A DNA stretch of 64,000 nt from Flavobacterium petrolei (GCF_003314435.2 NZ_QNVY02000004.1:62001-126000), one strand, 5' to 3'; positions 18,991 through 30,030 are shown, counted from the stretch's first letter. Program-made: numbers and translations. The notes: a model not told the origin generated them from the letters alone.

Positions 18991-19083
18991 GGCAAGTCCT
19001 ACACGACCAGCTCCTGCAGACTCCCCCAGGATGGGAACATAGCAAGGGTACGTGGTTGAGCGGTGCGATGTAGGTCGCTTGCC
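18991..19083 (+). ncRNA. ffs: Signal recognition particle RNA, small bacterial type
   Basis: A 93-nt sequence folds as one long hairpin: GGCAAG (18991-18996) pairs with CTTGCC (19078-19083), CCTACA with TGTAGG, and the apical part CTCCCCCAGGATGGGAACATAGCAAGGGTA has the GGAA tetraloop and the asymmetric A-rich internal loop (AGCA opposite CCAG) that bind Ffh in domain IV SRP RNA. The variant with GGGAACATAGCAAGGG is the one used in Bacteroidota/Chlorobi-like bacteria. It acts with Ffh in co-translational targeting. The predicted protein frame on the opposite strand is a shadow. Confidence 0.9.
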
Positions 19084-19105
19084 ATTTTTTATTTATTACA
19101 AAAGT

Positions 19106-19130
19106 AGTCTTCCTTCGGGAGGATTTTTTT
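19106..19130 (+). terminator. Terminator of the SRP RNA transcript
   Basis: Stem AGTCTTCC / GGAGGATT with a TTCG tetraloop and a T7 tail, 23 bp after the SRP RNA 3' end. Confidence 0.8.
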
Positions 19131-19166
19131 ATTTTTGGACCTTTCGTATCATAAACAACAACAATC

Positions 19167-19970
19167 ATGAATAAAGTAGTTCTAATTACAGGTGGTTCTT
19201 CCGGAATAGGAAAATCTATTGGCGAATTTTTGCATCATAAAGGTTTTGTTGTGTATGGAACCAGTAGGAATCCGGATCGAATTTTGAATTCGGTTTTTCC
19301 TTTAGTGGCTTTGGACGTTCGGGATGCGGATTCGATTCATGCGGCTGTTGCCAAAGTGATTTCGATCTCCGGAAGATTAGATGTTGTTATTAACAACGCT
19401 GGTGTTGGGATTACGGGGCCTTTGGAAGAAATTCCTATGCATGAAATCAAGAATAATTTTGAGACTAATCTTTTTGGTCCAATTGAAGTGATGAAAGCGG
19501 TTTTGCCCCAAATGCGTGCGCAAAGCTCGGGTTTGATTATCAATGTCACTTCGATTGCAGGGTATATGGGCTTGCCTTACAGGAGTGTTTATTCTGCTTC
19601 AAAAGGAGCTTTAGAACTCATAACTGAAGCATTGCGAATGGAAGTAAAATCGTTTGGTGTGCATATTACTAATGTGGCTCCGGGAGATTTTGCGACAAAT
19701 ATTGCATCGGGACGTTTTCATGCTCCGGTTCTAAAAGGTTCGGCTTACGAAACTCCATACGGAAATACATTGAAAACTATGGATGAACATGTGGATAGCG
19801 GCAGTAACCCTAATGAAATGGCAGAAGCAGTTTATCAGATTATACAAACTCGGGAACCTGAAATTCATTATAAAGTGGGTGTTTTTATGCAAAAGTTCTC
19901 AATTGTTTTGAAAAGAATTTTACCCGATAAAGTATATGAAAAAATGTTGATGAACCATTATAAATTGTAA
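19167..19970 (+). CDS. Short-chain dehydrogenase/reductase (SDR)
   Basis: A 267-aa classical SDR. Residues 8-15 are the TGGSSGIG nucleotide-binding motif, residues about 75-78 NNAG, the catalytic Ser lies in INVTSIAG, and the YSASKGA segment gives the Tyr-x3-Lys pair. The R after the second strand (TSRNPDR) suggests NADP(H). The C-terminal basic segment (FSIVLKRILPDKVYEKMLMNHY) is typical of SDRs annotated as short-chain alcohol or retinol dehydrogenases in Flavobacteriia. The substrate is unknown. It starts 36 bp after the SRP RNA terminator. Confidence 0.88.
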   Translation: MNKVVLITGGSSGIGKSIGEFLHHKGFVVYGTSRNPDRILNSVFPLVALDVRDADSIHAAVAKVISISGRLDVVINNAGVGITGPLEEIPMHEIKNNFETNLFGPIEVMKAVLPQMRAQSSGLIINVTSIAGYMGLPYRSVYSASKGALELITEALRMEVKSFGVHITNVAPGDFATNIASGRFHAPVLKGSAYETPYGNTLKTMDEHVDSGSNPNEMAEAVYQIIQTREPEIHYKVGVFMQKFSIVLKRILPDKVYEKMLMNHYKL

Positions 19971-20042
19971 TTTTGTACGGAAATTTGCGTGAGATTTGAG
20001 ATTAAGAAGAGAACAACCAGTGGCTGTTAGGTATTTTATTTT

Positions 20043-20140
20043 GCGTGAGGGATAGCAGTGAAAATCCTTTTATTTTTTTCTTTAAAAAATAAAAGATTGT
20101 AACGGAAAGCCCGACCCGAAGTTTTCATGAAGGGTCACGC
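20043..20140 (+). ncRNA. Candidate structured RNA element, copy A
   Basis: In the 206-bp gap between the SDR and aldolase genes a closing stem GCGTGA/TCACGC (20043-20048 with 20135-20140) encloses conserved-looking strands GGATAGCAGTGAAAATCC and TTGTAACGGAAAGCCCG. Between them is a hairpin (AATC..TTTTATTTTTT / AAAAAATAAAA..GATT), and after them a small ACCC/GGGT hairpin. A second element at 35.7 kb has the same parts. It may be a cis-regulatory leader of the aldolase gene or an independent sRNA. The Flavo-1 RNA family of Rfam is the first candidate to test; I cannot confirm membership. Confidence 0.5.
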
Positions 20141-20176
20141 CCAAAGAATTAGAAACACACAATTAATTTATATAAT

Positions 20177-20833
20177 ATGAAATTTTTTATTGACACGGCT
20201 AATTTAGCTCAGATTAAAGAAGCACAGGCATTAGGCGTTTTGGATGGCGTTACAACAAATCCTTCGTTGATGGCCAAAGAGGGAATTACAGGGAAAAACA
20301 GCATTTTGAAGCATTATGTTGATATTTGTAACCTAGTTGATGGTGATGTAAGTGCCGAAGTTAATGCTTTGGATTACGACGGAATGATTAAAGAAGGAGA
20401 AGAGTTAGCGGATTTACACGAGCAAATCGTGGTGAAATTGCCTATGACTAAAGAAGGAGTTATGGCTGCTAAATATTTTTCGGATAAAGGAATTAAAACA
20501 AATGTGACTTTAGTGTTTTCGGCTGGACAGGCTTTATTGGCTGCAAAAGCGGGAGCTACTTATGTTTCTCCATTCATTGGTCGTTTGGATGATGTATCAA
20601 CGGACGGATTGGCTTTGATTGAAGAAATCAGATTAATTTATGATAACTACGGTTACGAAACTCAAATTCTTGCTGCTTCAGTGCGTCACACCATGCACAT
20701 TGTAAACTGTGCTAAAATTGGTGCTGATGTAATGACTGGACCATTATCTGCTATTTACGGTTTGTTGAAACACCCATTGACTGATATTGGATTGGCACAG
20801 TTTGTTGCTGATTTCGAGAAAGGAAATAAATAG
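20177..20833 (+). CDS. fsa: Fructose-6-phosphate aldolase/transaldolase, TalC/Fsa type
   Basis: A 218-aa short TIM-barrel class I aldolase. [15 protein letters not shown] and [13 protein letters not shown] form the N-terminal signature; the Schiff-base Lys is in [10 protein letters not shown] (about residue 87); [29 protein letters not shown] and ILAASVRH follow. Enzymes of this subfamily act either as fructose-6-phosphate aldolase or as a true transaldolase in the pentose phosphate pathway, and the sequence does not separate the two. Length is exact for the family (about 218). A structured element precedes it and a terminator follows. Confidence 0.9.
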   Translation: MKFFIDTANLAQIKEAQALGVLDGVTTNPSLMAKEGITGKNSILKHYVDICNLVDGDVSAEVNALDYDGMIKEGEELADLHEQIVVKLPMTKEGVMAAKYFSDKGIKTNVTLVFSAGQALLAAKAGATYVSPFIGRLDDVSTDGLALIEEIRLIYDNYGYETQILAASVRHTMHIVNCAKIGADVMTGPLSAIYGLLKHPLTDIGLAQFVADFEKGNK

Positions 20834-20878
20834 ATTAAAGATTAACGATTTCTGATTTGAGATTTCGGTATAAATTAA

Positions 20879-20914
20879 AACTCCCATTATGCTTAGCAAA
20901 ATGGGAGTTTTTTT
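20879..20914. terminator. Terminator between the aldolase gene and the sugar MFS gene
   Basis: AACTCCCATT / AATGGGAGTT (10-bp stem, 11-nt loop) with a T run on the plus strand and A run on the left, so usable in both directions. Confidence 0.88.
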
Positions 20915-20946
20915 ATTGGTTTGGTTTTGGTTAGTTTGTTTTGAAA

Positions 20947-22608
20947 TTAGTGTCCTCCACCAACTTCTATTTCTTTTCCGATTCCTTGTTTTTCTAAAAT
21001 TCCAATTACTTTCCATCCGTAGAACGCAATGAAAGCGAAACATAAAACAGGAATGAAGTAAGACGTATGAATTCCGATAATATCCGCTAATTTTCCTTGT
21101 AATGGCGGGATAATTCCACCACCAAGAATCATCATTACCAAGAAGGCTGAACCTTGAGACGTGTATTTTCCTAAACCTGCAATTGCTAATGAGAAAATTG
21201 AAGGCCACATAATACTTAAGAATAATCCACCGCTCATAAAAGCAAAAATAGCGATCGTTCCAGTAGTGAATAAACCAATAAGCATAGCTGTCATTCCCAT
21301 TATACCAAAAATCATTAATGTTCTTGATGGTTGGTCTTTTCCTAAAAAGAAACCAGCGATTTGGAACAAAATTACAAATGCGTACGCATATAAAGGCGTT
21401 ACATCTTGTCCGGAAATGGCGTTAGCAGCTAAAACTACTCCAAATGCGATATAAGGAACAACGATAAGTAAAATTTTCTTTAATTGTGATGATGGGTTGA
21501 AAACCGTAATAGCTCCTGCCCAACGTCCAATCATCAAACTTCCCCAATACATAGACATGTATGGCGCCAAAGCTGGACCTGAAATAGAACCAAAATCAGC
21601 CGTTACCAATAATTCACCTAAGTTACTTCCAATAGTTACCTCGACACCTACGTAAGCGAAAAGGGCTAACATTCCCAAAACTAATTGTGGGTATTTCATT
21701 GCTCCCCATCCTTCAGGATTTTTTTGAGCAGTTGTATTTGCAAAGAATAATCCGATAACGACCACTAAAAGGGTAGAAGCCGTTAAGGCTAACCCTAAGT
21801 AATCTTTTTCCTTGTTCTCTATAAAACGAGTGATAAATTCAGCATCTTCATAACGAGAAAATATATAAGCAAAAATGGCAACCAAAATTACAGTTATGGC
21901 AATTAAGGTTTTCATAGCTTTGTTAGCTGTTTCAAAAGTAGAATCACTTTTTCCAGACGGTAACTTTTTAGAAAAATGGAATAAGGCTGCAGCCAATAAA
22001 AATAGTCCACCTACAAATACATATAAAATTCTCATTGAATCTAATGAATCTGGTTTTTGAGCAAATTCTTCAATATTTACACCTGCAATAACTCCAAATA
22101 AGGCTATAGATACTACTATTGGTCCTATAGTGGTTCCCAATGAATTGATTCCTCCTGCAAGATTCAATCTGCTGGAAGCGGAATGTGGTTCACCAAGAGA
22201 GGCTGCAAAAGGCTGAGCCGATGTTTGTTGTAGTGAAAAACCAAGAGCAACAATGAATAATGCGCCTAGAATAAACAAATAACTTCCTTGTGTTACTGCA
22301 ATTATCATAAGTACAGCTCCAAATGTACTGACCAATAAGCCGTAAATAATTCCTTTTTTGAATCCCCAACCGTTAAGAATATCTTTTTTTGCAATACTAC
22401 TAAAAATGAAAAGTAATAACGCTCCGATATAGTAAGCACCATAAAAAGCAAAATCGATTAGTTGACTTTGAAATTGGTCTAAGCCAAATTTAGCTTTGCA
22501 AAATGGAATAAAAATTCCGTTTGAAGCTCCAATAAAACCCCAAAAGAAAAATACGGTTATGAGCGTATAGAGCGCGGAATTATTAGACTTTGTTTGTTCT
22601 GAATTCAT
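20947..22608 (-). CDS. Sugar MFS transporter, FHS family (FucP-like), with enlarged central region
   Basis: A 553-aa inner-membrane permease, predicted 12 or more helices. The N-terminus [53 protein letters not shown] and the block [18 protein letters not shown] are typical of the fucose/glucose/galactose:H+ symporter group. The second half has the matching [16 protein letters not shown] and [21 protein letters not shown]. It is about 100 residues longer than E. coli FucP because of extra helices between the two halves (about residues 225-310), a form common in Bacteroidota. The sugar is unknown; no utilisation genes adjoin it. Confidence 0.88.
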   Translation of the reverse strand: MNSEQTKSNNSALYTLITVFFFWGFIGASNGIFIPFCKAKFGLDQFQSQLIDFAFYGAYYIGALLLFIFSSIAKKDILNGWGFKKGIIYGLLVSTFGAVLMIIAVTQGSYLFILGALFIVALGFSLQQTSAQPFAASLGEPHSASSRLNLAGGINSLGTTIGPIVVSIALFGVIAGVNIEEFAQKPDSLDSMRILYVFVGGLFLLAAALFHFSKKLPSGKSDSTFETANKAMKTLIAITVILVAIFAYIFSRYEDAEFITRFIENKEKDYLGLALTASTLLVVVIGLFFANTTAQKNPEGWGAMKYPQLVLGMLALFAYVGVEVTIGSNLGELLVTADFGSISGPALAPYMSMYWGSLMIGRWAGAITVFNPSSQLKKILLIVVPYIAFGVVLAANAISGQDVTPLYAYAFVILFQIAGFFLGKDQPSRTLMIFGIMGMTAMLIGLFTTGTIAIFAFMSGGLFLSIMWPSIFSLAIAGLGKYTSQGSAFLVMMILGGGIIPPLQGKLADIIGIHTSYFIPVLCFAFIAFYGWKVIGILEKQGIGKEIEVGGGH

Positions 22609-22987
22609 AGGTATAAATGGGTTAATGATTAGTGTTAAATACTTTTTATTGCTGTAAGACCGTAAATATATTTGTTAAGTAAATTAAAAAAAAATAATTT
22701 AGACTAAATATTGTTAGAATTATTGAATAACCAATTATTGTTGAAAATACCTGCTTTTTTTTCAAACTTTTTTGAATTTAAATTTTTTTAATTTGATTAT
22801 TAAGAAATATGGATTTTGGTATTTCAATCTAAGACGTATCAATATTGTTTGATTCAGTAATTGAATAGTAATTTACACGAAAACAAGATTAATATTAGGA
22901 TTCGATAAATAGGGAAGTCCGTTTTTTGTAGTTGCAGGAGTTAATTAAAATTTGAAAAACATATTTGAAAATTATTTTTTTATTTGG
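22609..22987. other. 379-bp spacer, no gene seen
   Basis: Between the divergently read MFS start and the pdxH stop. Very AT-rich with several TTATTG-type short repeats (for example at 22720-22745). I see no coding frame, RNA fold or repeat that I can support; it probably carries the MFS promoter. Confidence 0.5.
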
Positions 22988-23632
22988 TTAAGGAGAAAGA
23001 CGGTTTATTTTCCAAGAATAATCCTCTTGACCTGTATACCGAATTCTGTCGTGTAATCGATTTGGCCTTCCTTGCCAAAACTCTACCTCTAAAGGAGTTA
23101 CTAAAAATCCGCCCCAATGTTTCGGTCTTGGAATTACCATACTCTCAAAATCTTTTTCTAACTGTTTTAGATTTTCTTCTAAATATTCTCTCGAAGGCAC
23201 CACTTCACTTTGGTTGGACACAATTGCTCCCAGTTTACTTCCATCGGGTCTGGATTCGAAATAACTGTCAGAGGTTATTTCCGAAGTTCTTTTTGCAATT
23301 CCTTTGATGATTACCTGACGCTCCATCGTATGCCAAAAAAAAGACAGGCAAACATTCGGATTTGCTGTGATAGCTTTACCTTTTTCTGAATTGTAGTTGG
23401 TGTAAAAAATAAAACCTTCCTCAGTAAACTTTTTTAACAATACAACTCGAGATTTTGGAAAACCATCTAAGCCTATTGTAGCTACTGTCATCGCATTAAC
23501 TTCACTGTCACCTCCAAAGTCTTCTACTTCATGAAACCATCGGTTAAACAAGTTTATTGGGTCTTCTGGGATAGTAGATTCCAATAATTCACTCTTCTCG
23601 TATGATTTTCTGTAATTACTTAAGTCATTCAT
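22988..23632 (-). CDS. pdxH: Pyridoxamine 5'-phosphate oxidase
   Basis: A 214-aa FMN flavoenzyme that makes pyridoxal 5'-phosphate from PNP/PMP. Family blocks: LRKSYEKSELLE-like N-terminus (NYRKSYEKSELLES), AMTVATIGLDGFPKSRVVLLKKF, GFIFYTNYNSEKGKAI (FMN site), FFWHTMERQVIIKG, SRPDGSKLGAIVSNQSEVVPSR and the C-terminal GFLVTPLEVEFWQGRPNRLHDRIRY. Length is normal. Cytoplasmic dimer. The neighbouring rnz gene on the same strand is 96 bp upstream. Confidence 0.96.
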   Translation of the reverse strand: MNDLSNYRKSYEKSELLESTIPEDPINLFNRWFHEVEDFGGDSEVNAMTVATIGLDGFPKSRVVLLKKFTEEGFIFYTNYNSEKGKAITANPNVCLSFFWHTMERQVIIKGIAKRTSEITSDSYFESRPDGSKLGAIVSNQSEVVPSREYLEENLKQLEKDFESMVIPRPKHWGGFLVTPLEVEFWQGRPNRLHDRIRYTGQEDYSWKINRLSP

Positions 23633-23728
23633 AATTTTTATTTTAAAAATGTTGATTGCTGAACCATTCGATTTAAAATCATCGAAAAATTCAGCTGTTA
23701 TTTGATGCTTAAAATTGTTTTCTTTTAA

Positions 23729-24634
23729 TTAAAACTCAAAGCTTTTTCCGTCATCAGCCAAGAGTATTTCGGGAAAAATAGTTTCGGCTTCTTCCTTAAA
23801 CAATTCGATACTTTCATATCGAGTCGAATAATGACCTAAAATTAATTGTTTAGCATTGGCTTTCAAAGCAATAGTTGCCGCTTCTTTAGCAGTAGAATGT
23901 AATGTTTTTTTGGCCAGATTTTCCTCAGATTGCAGGAAAGTAGATTCATGGTATAAAATATCTACATTTTCTATAATTGGAAGCATGGCTTCATTATAAA
24001 CTGTATCAGAGCAAAAAGCATAATTCTTTGCCGGAATAGGATCAAATGTCAACTTTTCGTTTTCTATTACTCTTCCGTCTTCCAATGTAATGTCTTTTCC
24101 GTTTTTTATTTTTTGGTAATAACAACTCTCTATTTCATAATTTTGGACGGCATCCAAATTCAGTTTTCGGTCTCCAATTTTTTCTTGGAACAAAAAACCG
24201 TTTGTATAGACACGATGTTTTAAAGGAATGGTTTTGACCAAAACTTTTTCATCTTCAAAAATAATTTCGCTTTCCAGAGATTCCAATTCATGGAAAAATA
24301 AACCGTAATTCGTCCAGGAATTAGACAAACGCAGTTGCAACTTGATAATTTCTTTGATGCCCTTTGGACCATAAATATGTAAATCCGTCGTTCTATTCAG
24401 TAAAGTAAATGTGGATACTAAACCTACTAATCCAAAAAAGTGGTCTCCGTGTAAATGGGAAATGAAAATATGGTTTATTTTAGAAAATCGGATTTTATTC
24501 TTGCGCAATTGCACTTGTGTTCCTTCCCCGCAATCAATCAGAAAAAGTCTGTTTTTTATGTCTAAAATCTGGGAAGTTGGATTGGTAAATGTTCGGGGTG
24601 TTGCGGCATAGCAACCAAGGATTGTTAGTTTCAA
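23729..24634 (-). CDS. rnz: Ribonuclease Z (tRNA 3' endonuclease)
   Basis: A 301-aa metallo-beta-lactamase-fold enzyme. LTILGCYAATPRTFTNPTSQ and LIDCGEGTQVQLRKNKIRFSKINHIFISHLHGDHFFGLVGL give the zinc site (HxHxDH), with further ligands in AFCSDTVYN (Asp), the exosite-type segment around residues 145-165, and the C-terminal LILGHYSTRYE (His). RNase Z cuts precursor tRNAs after the discriminator base. Length matches the short (tRNase Z-S) form. The 115-aa gene next to it on the same strand is a common Bacteroidota neighbour. Confidence 0.95.
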   Translation of the reverse strand: MKLTILGCYAATPRTFTNPTSQILDIKNRLFLIDCGEGTQVQLRKNKIRFSKINHIFISHLHGDHFFGLVGLVSTFTLLNRTTDLHIYGPKGIKEIIKLQLRLSNSWTNYGLFFHELESLESEIIFEDEKVLVKTIPLKHRVYTNGFLFQEKIGDRKLNLDAVQNYEIESCYYQKIKNGKDITLEDGRVIENEKLTFDPIPAKNYAFCSDTVYNEAMLPIIENVDILYHESTFLQSEENLAKKTLHSTAKEAATIALKANAKQLILGHYSTRYESIELFKEEAETIFPEILLADDGKSFEF

Positions 24635-24722
24635 TTTTAATTTATTCGGTTATTTGTTTAATCGGTTATGCATATTTGGTTAAATAAATTAGGCGGCTAA
24701 ACAAGTAACCGAATCAACTAAT

Positions 24723-25070
24723 TTAAAAGCCTAAATCTCTTTCAATCTCTTCCATTTCTATAATATCATGCGCTTCTAATAACGAAGGCACCACTGTTAA
24801 TTTAGCAGGAACAGCATTATAATCAAAATCAGAAGTAACGATTACAAATGACTTTTTAGATTTTTTATGTTGTTTTGATAACGGCATAAATAATTTAATA
24901 TCATTTGTTGACAAATCATTATGCATCAAAAGATCAATTATGATATTGTGTTTTTCGAAAGTTTTGTATTGATGAGTAACCTTCATTAAAAAAGAAGTAA
25001 AATCACCCTGAGTATCCCTAATTATTACCGTATGTCCTTTTTGATCTACTTTCATTGTATTAAATTTCAA
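24723..25070 (-). CDS. Small conserved protein upstream of rnz, function unknown
   Basis: A 115-aa soluble protein with alternating hydrophobic strands and helices (HTVIIRD, HNIIIDLL, KSFVIVTSDF, KLTVVPSLLEAHDIIEMEEIERDLGF). The order would fit a small alpha/beta fold of the STAS kind, but no signature residue proves this. It shares orientation with pyrB (upstream) and rnz (downstream), so the set may be one transcript: pyrR-pyrB-115aa-rnz-pdxH. A second Met six codons in (25055) is an alternative start. Confidence 0.7.
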   Translation of the reverse strand: MKFNTMKVDQKGHTVIIRDTQGDFTSFLMKVTHQYKTFEKHNIIIDLLMHNDLSTNDIKLFMPLSKQHKKSKKSFVIVTSDFDYNAVPAKLTVVPSLLEAHDIIEMEEIERDLGF

Positions 25071-25128
25071 AGACTGCTTTATGGCAGTGTGGTTTATAAG
25101 TAGCTAATTTACAAAGTTTTAAATTAGT

Positions 25129-26055
25129 TTATTGAATTTTTGAAGCCAAAAGATAAATAACTGCCATTCTGATTGCTACACCATTTTCTACTTGGTGTAA
25201 AATCACGGATTGATTGGAATCAGCTACTTCACTTGTAATTTCGACACCGCGATTAATAGGTCCGGGATGCATGATTATAATTTCTTTGCTAAGAGAATCC
25301 AAAAGCGGTTTGTCAACTCCATATTGCTGCGCATATTCCCTTGTGGACGGGAAATAATTGACATCCATACGTTCATTTTGCACACGCAACATATTCGCAA
25401 CATCACACCATTCTAATGCTTTTCGTAAATCAGGTTCTACGGTAACACCCAATGATTCAATATATCTTGGAATAAGCGTTTTAGGTCCGCAAACTTTCAC
25501 CTCAGCGCCTTGCATTTGCAATGCATAAATATTGGACAAAGCGACTCTGGAATGTAAAACATCGCCTACTATGACTACTTTCTTTCCGGCTACTTCACCT
25601 AGTTTTTCCCGAATGGAATAACTGTCTAACAACGCTTGTGTAGGATGTTCATGTGCGCCATCTCCTGCGTTTACGATACTGGCTTTTACGTTTTTGGATA
25701 AAAAATAAGCAGCACCGGGATTGGAATGTCGCATCACTACCATATCTACTTTCATCGAAAGAATATTATTTACGGTATCTATCAATGTTTCTCCTTTTTT
25801 GACAGAAGATTGCGCGGCCGAAAAACTAATGACATCCGCAGACAACCGTTTTTGTGCTAATTCAAAAGAGAGTTTTGTTCTGGTACTGTTTTCGAAGAAA
25901 ATATTAGCAATGGTAATATCTCGTAACGAAGGCACTTTCTTAATTGGTCGATTGATGACTTCTTTAAAATGATCGGCAGTTTCAAAAATCAGGTCAATAT
26001 CATTCTTGTTGATGTATTTTATTCCTAACAAATGATTTACGCTTAATTCTTTCAT
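25129..26055 (-). CDS. pyrB: Aspartate carbamoyltransferase catalytic subunit
   Basis: A 308-aa enzyme of pyrimidine synthesis (carbamoyl phosphate + aspartate). Key motifs: FFENSTRTKLSFELAQKRL (STRT carbamoyl phosphate loop, about residues 55-58), the SSVKKGETL 80s loop with the Ser-Lys pair, RHSNPGAA, GDGAHEHPTQALLD (HPTQ), VGDVLHSRVALSN, and HPGPINRGVEI with the aspartate-site Arg in LRVQNERM. No regulatory PyrI gene is present, as usual in this phylum. It is directly downstream of pyrR (46 bp). Confidence 0.96.
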   Translation of the reverse strand: MKELSVNHLLGIKYINKNDIDLIFETADHFKEVINRPIKKVPSLRDITIANIFFENSTRTKLSFELAQKRLSADVISFSAAQSSVKKGETLIDTVNNILSMKVDMVVMRHSNPGAAYFLSKNVKASIVNAGDGAHEHPTQALLDSYSIREKLGEVAGKKVVIVGDVLHSRVALSNIYALQMQGAEVKVCGPKTLIPRYIESLGVTVEPDLRKALEWCDVANMLRVQNERMDVNYFPSTREYAQQYGVDKPLLDSLSKEIIIMHPGPINRGVEITSEVADSNQSVILHQVENGVAIRMAVIYLLASKIQ

Positions 26056-26101
26056 TTTTATTTACGATTATATTTTTTAATAGTCAGCGTTTGAATGCAA
26101 T

Positions 26102-26641
26102 CTAACTTGTAATTAAATACACGCCATCTTCGCCCTCATTTTCTTTCCAACTCACTTTTACTTTTTCATTATTGATTGCGTCTACTTGCCTTCCTCTATA
26201 ATCCGGTTGAATGGGTAAGTTGCGACTAAAACGTCGGTCTATCAATACTAGAAGTTCAATTTCCGAAGGTCGTCCAAAAGATTGAATAGCAGTCAATGCA
26301 GATCGAATGCTTCGTCCAGTGAACAAAACATCATCTATGAAAATGACTTTTTTATTTTCGACGATAAAATTAATCTTGGTTTTATTGGCTTCTAATGGCT
26401 TATCAGTTCTTCTAAAATCATCTCTAAAAAAAGTGATGTCCAAATAACCAAGCTGAATTTCAGGAGTTTGATATTCTTTTTCTAAAATTTCTTTTAAACG
26501 CTCCGCCAAAAAAACACCTCTTGGTTGAATTCCAACTAATATTGTATCTGAAAAATCTAAGTGTTTTTCGATTAATTGACAGGCCAAACGATGTAATATG
26601 ATAGTAACTTCTTTTGCAGTAAGTAATACTTTTTGACTCAT
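26102..26641 (-). CDS. pyrR: Bifunctional PyrR: pyrimidine regulator/uracil phosphoribosyltransferase
   Basis: A 179-aa type I phosphoribosyltransferase. The PRPP loop is VIFIDDVLFTGRSIRSAL (about residues 95-112) and the N-terminal GIQPRGVFLAERL and C-terminal ELLVLIDRRFSRNLPIQPDYRGRQVDAI are PyrR-specific. In Bacillus PyrR binds pyr leader RNA to cause attenuation. The pyrR leader here is short (23 bp from the -7 box to ATG), so I see no room for an upstream attenuator. Control could act in the 46-bp pyrR-pyrB gap or elsewhere, or the protein may be only an enzyme. Confidence 0.94.
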   Translation of the reverse strand: MSQKVLLTAKEVTIILHRLACQLIEKHLDFSDTILVGIQPRGVFLAERLKEILEKEYQTPEIQLGYLDITFFRDDFRRTDKPLEANKTKINFIVENKKVIFIDDVLFTGRSIRSALTAIQSFGRPSEIELLVLIDRRFSRNLPIQPDYRGRQVDAINNEKVKVSWKENEGEDGVYLITS

Positions 26642-26664
26642 AATAATTGTGTGGTTTGGTTTGG

Positions 26665-26672
26665 CAAATATA
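26665..26672 (-). promoter_or_regulatory. -7 element for pyrR-pyrB
   Basis: TATATTTG on the minus strand (plus CAAATATA) matches TAnnTTTG, 23 bp before the pyrR ATG. Confidence 0.5.
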
Positions 26673-26725
26673 CAAATTCCAATTTATGATTTTATAATTA
26701 AAAAGGGAGAAAATAGAGTCATTTA

Positions 26726-27910
26726 TTATTTACCCCATGAAATCCATGTAGCTTTATGCCAAATCGTTTCTAAAGGTCCTTGTTTATGGGTTTTAAGCCA
26801 CCAGGTACAAAATAACAATTGGATAATAAATAATACAATACCTATCAATAAACAATACGTTGCACCTGTATATTCAAAAAGCCCTAATCCGTATCGGTAA
26901 TAAATAAAGGAACCAATCATGGATTGCATGATATAATTAGTCAAACTCATTTTTCCAAAAGGAATCAACTTAGATAATACTTTATTAACAGATTCCTTTT
27001 GATACAATAAAATAAATCCTGAAACGAGAACTAACATAAATGCTACGTTTGACCAAGAAGCAAATATAATGGTGAGTTTATTAGATAATGTTACTCTTCC
27101 TATAACATCTACCGTATGAGTTTTTAAAACAAATAATGGTATAAATAAAATACTTGAATACAGTAATACTTTTTTCCAAAACTGTTGGTTTGCATCGGTT
27201 GTGTCAAAAAGCTGTTTTCGACCCAGCAACATTCCAAATAAAAATAATGCCGGAGCCTGAAAAAATCTTCCATTTTCCCATGACCATAACAGGGAAGCAA
27301 TTTTTCCTAACGTCAAGTTTCCTACTACATAATCTAGAAAAGAACCATTTTTCATATAAAGAGCAATACCTTCATAATACCCAGTTGATACGTTAGGTGG
27401 TGCTACATAATCTGGATTCAGCATATAATAAATACATCTTGCCCATTCTAAAGGTTGCAGCATCAATATAACAGCCGTAATAAAAACGGCTTTGTTACTC
27501 CAGCTTACAACTGGTATTAATAAAAGGCCAAGAAAAGCATATAAGGTCAGAATATCTCCTTGATAAAATGCAGTATTTATAAGTCCGAAAATTAATAATA
27601 GCATCATACGCCAAAAAAATCGCCCCCGGAAATCATTTCCTTTTTTAGCTTGATTATCATTTTGAATGTAAAAACTAAACCCAAAAAGAAGCGCAAAAAT
27701 GGCATATGATTTTCCTCCAAAAATGAAAAACATAGAGTCCCAAACTATTTTATCCATAGCGACAAGCCAAGCAGGAAAATTTTCAGGCAAATGATAATAT
27801 TCAAAATGTTCTACATTATGAAGTAACATAATAGACATAATGGCAAAACCACGTAAGGCATCTACCACTTCTATTCTTGGAGATTTTAAATTTAAAGTAA
27901 TGTTAGTCAT
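26726..27910 (-). CDS. DUF418-family membrane protein
   Basis: A 394-aa polytopic inner-membrane protein with about ten helices. Start RIEVVDALRGFAIMSIMLLHNVEHF and end GIVLFIIQLLFCTWWLKTHKQGPLETIWHKATW are characteristic: DUF418 proteins end with W-x(7)GPLExxWR/HxxT. The N-terminal DALRGFA is shared with acyltransferase-3/heparan acetyltransferase-like proteins. The biochemical role is unknown. It stands alone, convergent with the small lipoprotein gene promoter region but divergent in transcription from it. Confidence 0.85.
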   Translation of the reverse strand: MTNITLNLKSPRIEVVDALRGFAIMSIMLLHNVEHFEYYHLPENFPAWLVAMDKIVWDSMFFIFGGKSYAIFALLFGFSFYIQNDNQAKKGNDFRGRFFWRMMLLLIFGLINTAFYQGDILTLYAFLGLLLIPVVSWSNKAVFITAVILMLQPLEWARCIYYMLNPDYVAPPNVSTGYYEGIALYMKNGSFLDYVVGNLTLGKIASLLWSWENGRFFQAPALFLFGMLLGRKQLFDTTDANQQFWKKVLLYSSILFIPLFVLKTHTVDVIGRVTLSNKLTIIFASWSNVAFMLVLVSGFILLYQKESVNKVLSKLIPFGKMSLTNYIMQSMIGSFIYYRYGLGLFEYTGATYCLLIGIVLFIIQLLFCTWWLKTHKQGPLETIWHKATWISWGK

Positions 27911-28113
27911 ATTGATAGCTTGGTTTGCATAGAAATAATAAAATTCAAAAATATATTTTTTTACATAAATAGTCGTTTAAAAAATAGTTGTAAAGGTGTA
28001 TTTTGTGATTTTTTTTTAAACTATTGAGAAATTTTATAATAAACTGTAGAAATTATATAACAAATTCGTTTCATGATTTAGTAATTTTATATTTCAATTT
28101 AAAGATAAAAATC

Positions 28114-28287
28114 ATGCAAAACAAACTAACCCGATTATTGATGCTTTTTATAGTATTAATATCTTTTTCAAGCTGTTCAATAATAGAAGGAATATTTAAA
28201 GCCGGCGTAGGAGTTGGTATTTTTATAGTTATTGCAGTGATAGCCATAATAATATTTATCATCAGCAAAATTTTTGGTAGAAAGTAA
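28114..28287 (+). CDS. Very small lipoprotein/membrane protein
   Basis: A 57-aa protein: lipoprotein signal (LMLFIVLISFSSC, anchor Cys near 21), then a long hydrophobic Val/Ile segment (GVGVGIFIVIAVIAIIIFIISKIF) and a basic end GRK. So it would be membrane-anchored twice, or the first part is a plain helix. Similar tiny proteins are frequent in Flavobacterium and of unknown role. The frame is open to 28024, but the extension is unlike a protein start; ATG 28114 gives the signal at the N-terminus. A terminator follows. Confidence 0.65.
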   Translation: MQNKLTRLLMLFIVLISFSSCSIIEGIFKAGVGVGIFIVIAVIAIIIFIISKIFGRK

Positions 28288-28329
28288 ACAACATTACTTT
28301 CAAACCAATATTTGAAACCTCTTCAAAAA

Positions 28330-28356
28330 AAATCTCCCGTTATTGCGGGAGATTTT
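28330..28356. terminator. Bidirectional terminator
   Basis: AAATCTCCCG, loop TTATTG, CGGGAGATTT with A and T runs on both sides; shared by the small lipoprotein gene (+) and the ABC-F gene (-). Confidence 0.9.
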
Positions 28357-28377
28357 CTATTTAATATATATCACTTT

Positions 28378-30003
<1,626 letters not shown>

Positions 30004-30022
30004 TTATTTTATAAAATTTTTG

Positions 30023-30030
30023 CAAAAATA
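30023..30030 (-). promoter_or_regulatory. -7 element for the ABC-F gene
   Basis: TATTTTTG on minus (plus CAAAAATA), 26 bp before the start codon, matches TAnnTTTG. Confidence 0.45.

Noticed and set aside
18941..19168. 75-codon minus-strand frame rich in Cys and Arg
   Set aside because: It is the antisense reading of the SRP RNA and its promoter and terminator.
20744..21208. 154-codon minus-strand frame overlapping the aldolase and MFS genes
   Set aside because: It overlaps two well-supported genes and a terminator, with Trp/Arg/Cys-rich content typical of a shadow frame.
22984..23307. 107-codon plus-strand frame opposite pdxH
   Set aside because: Entirely antisense to the well-conserved pdxH 3' half; no own signals.
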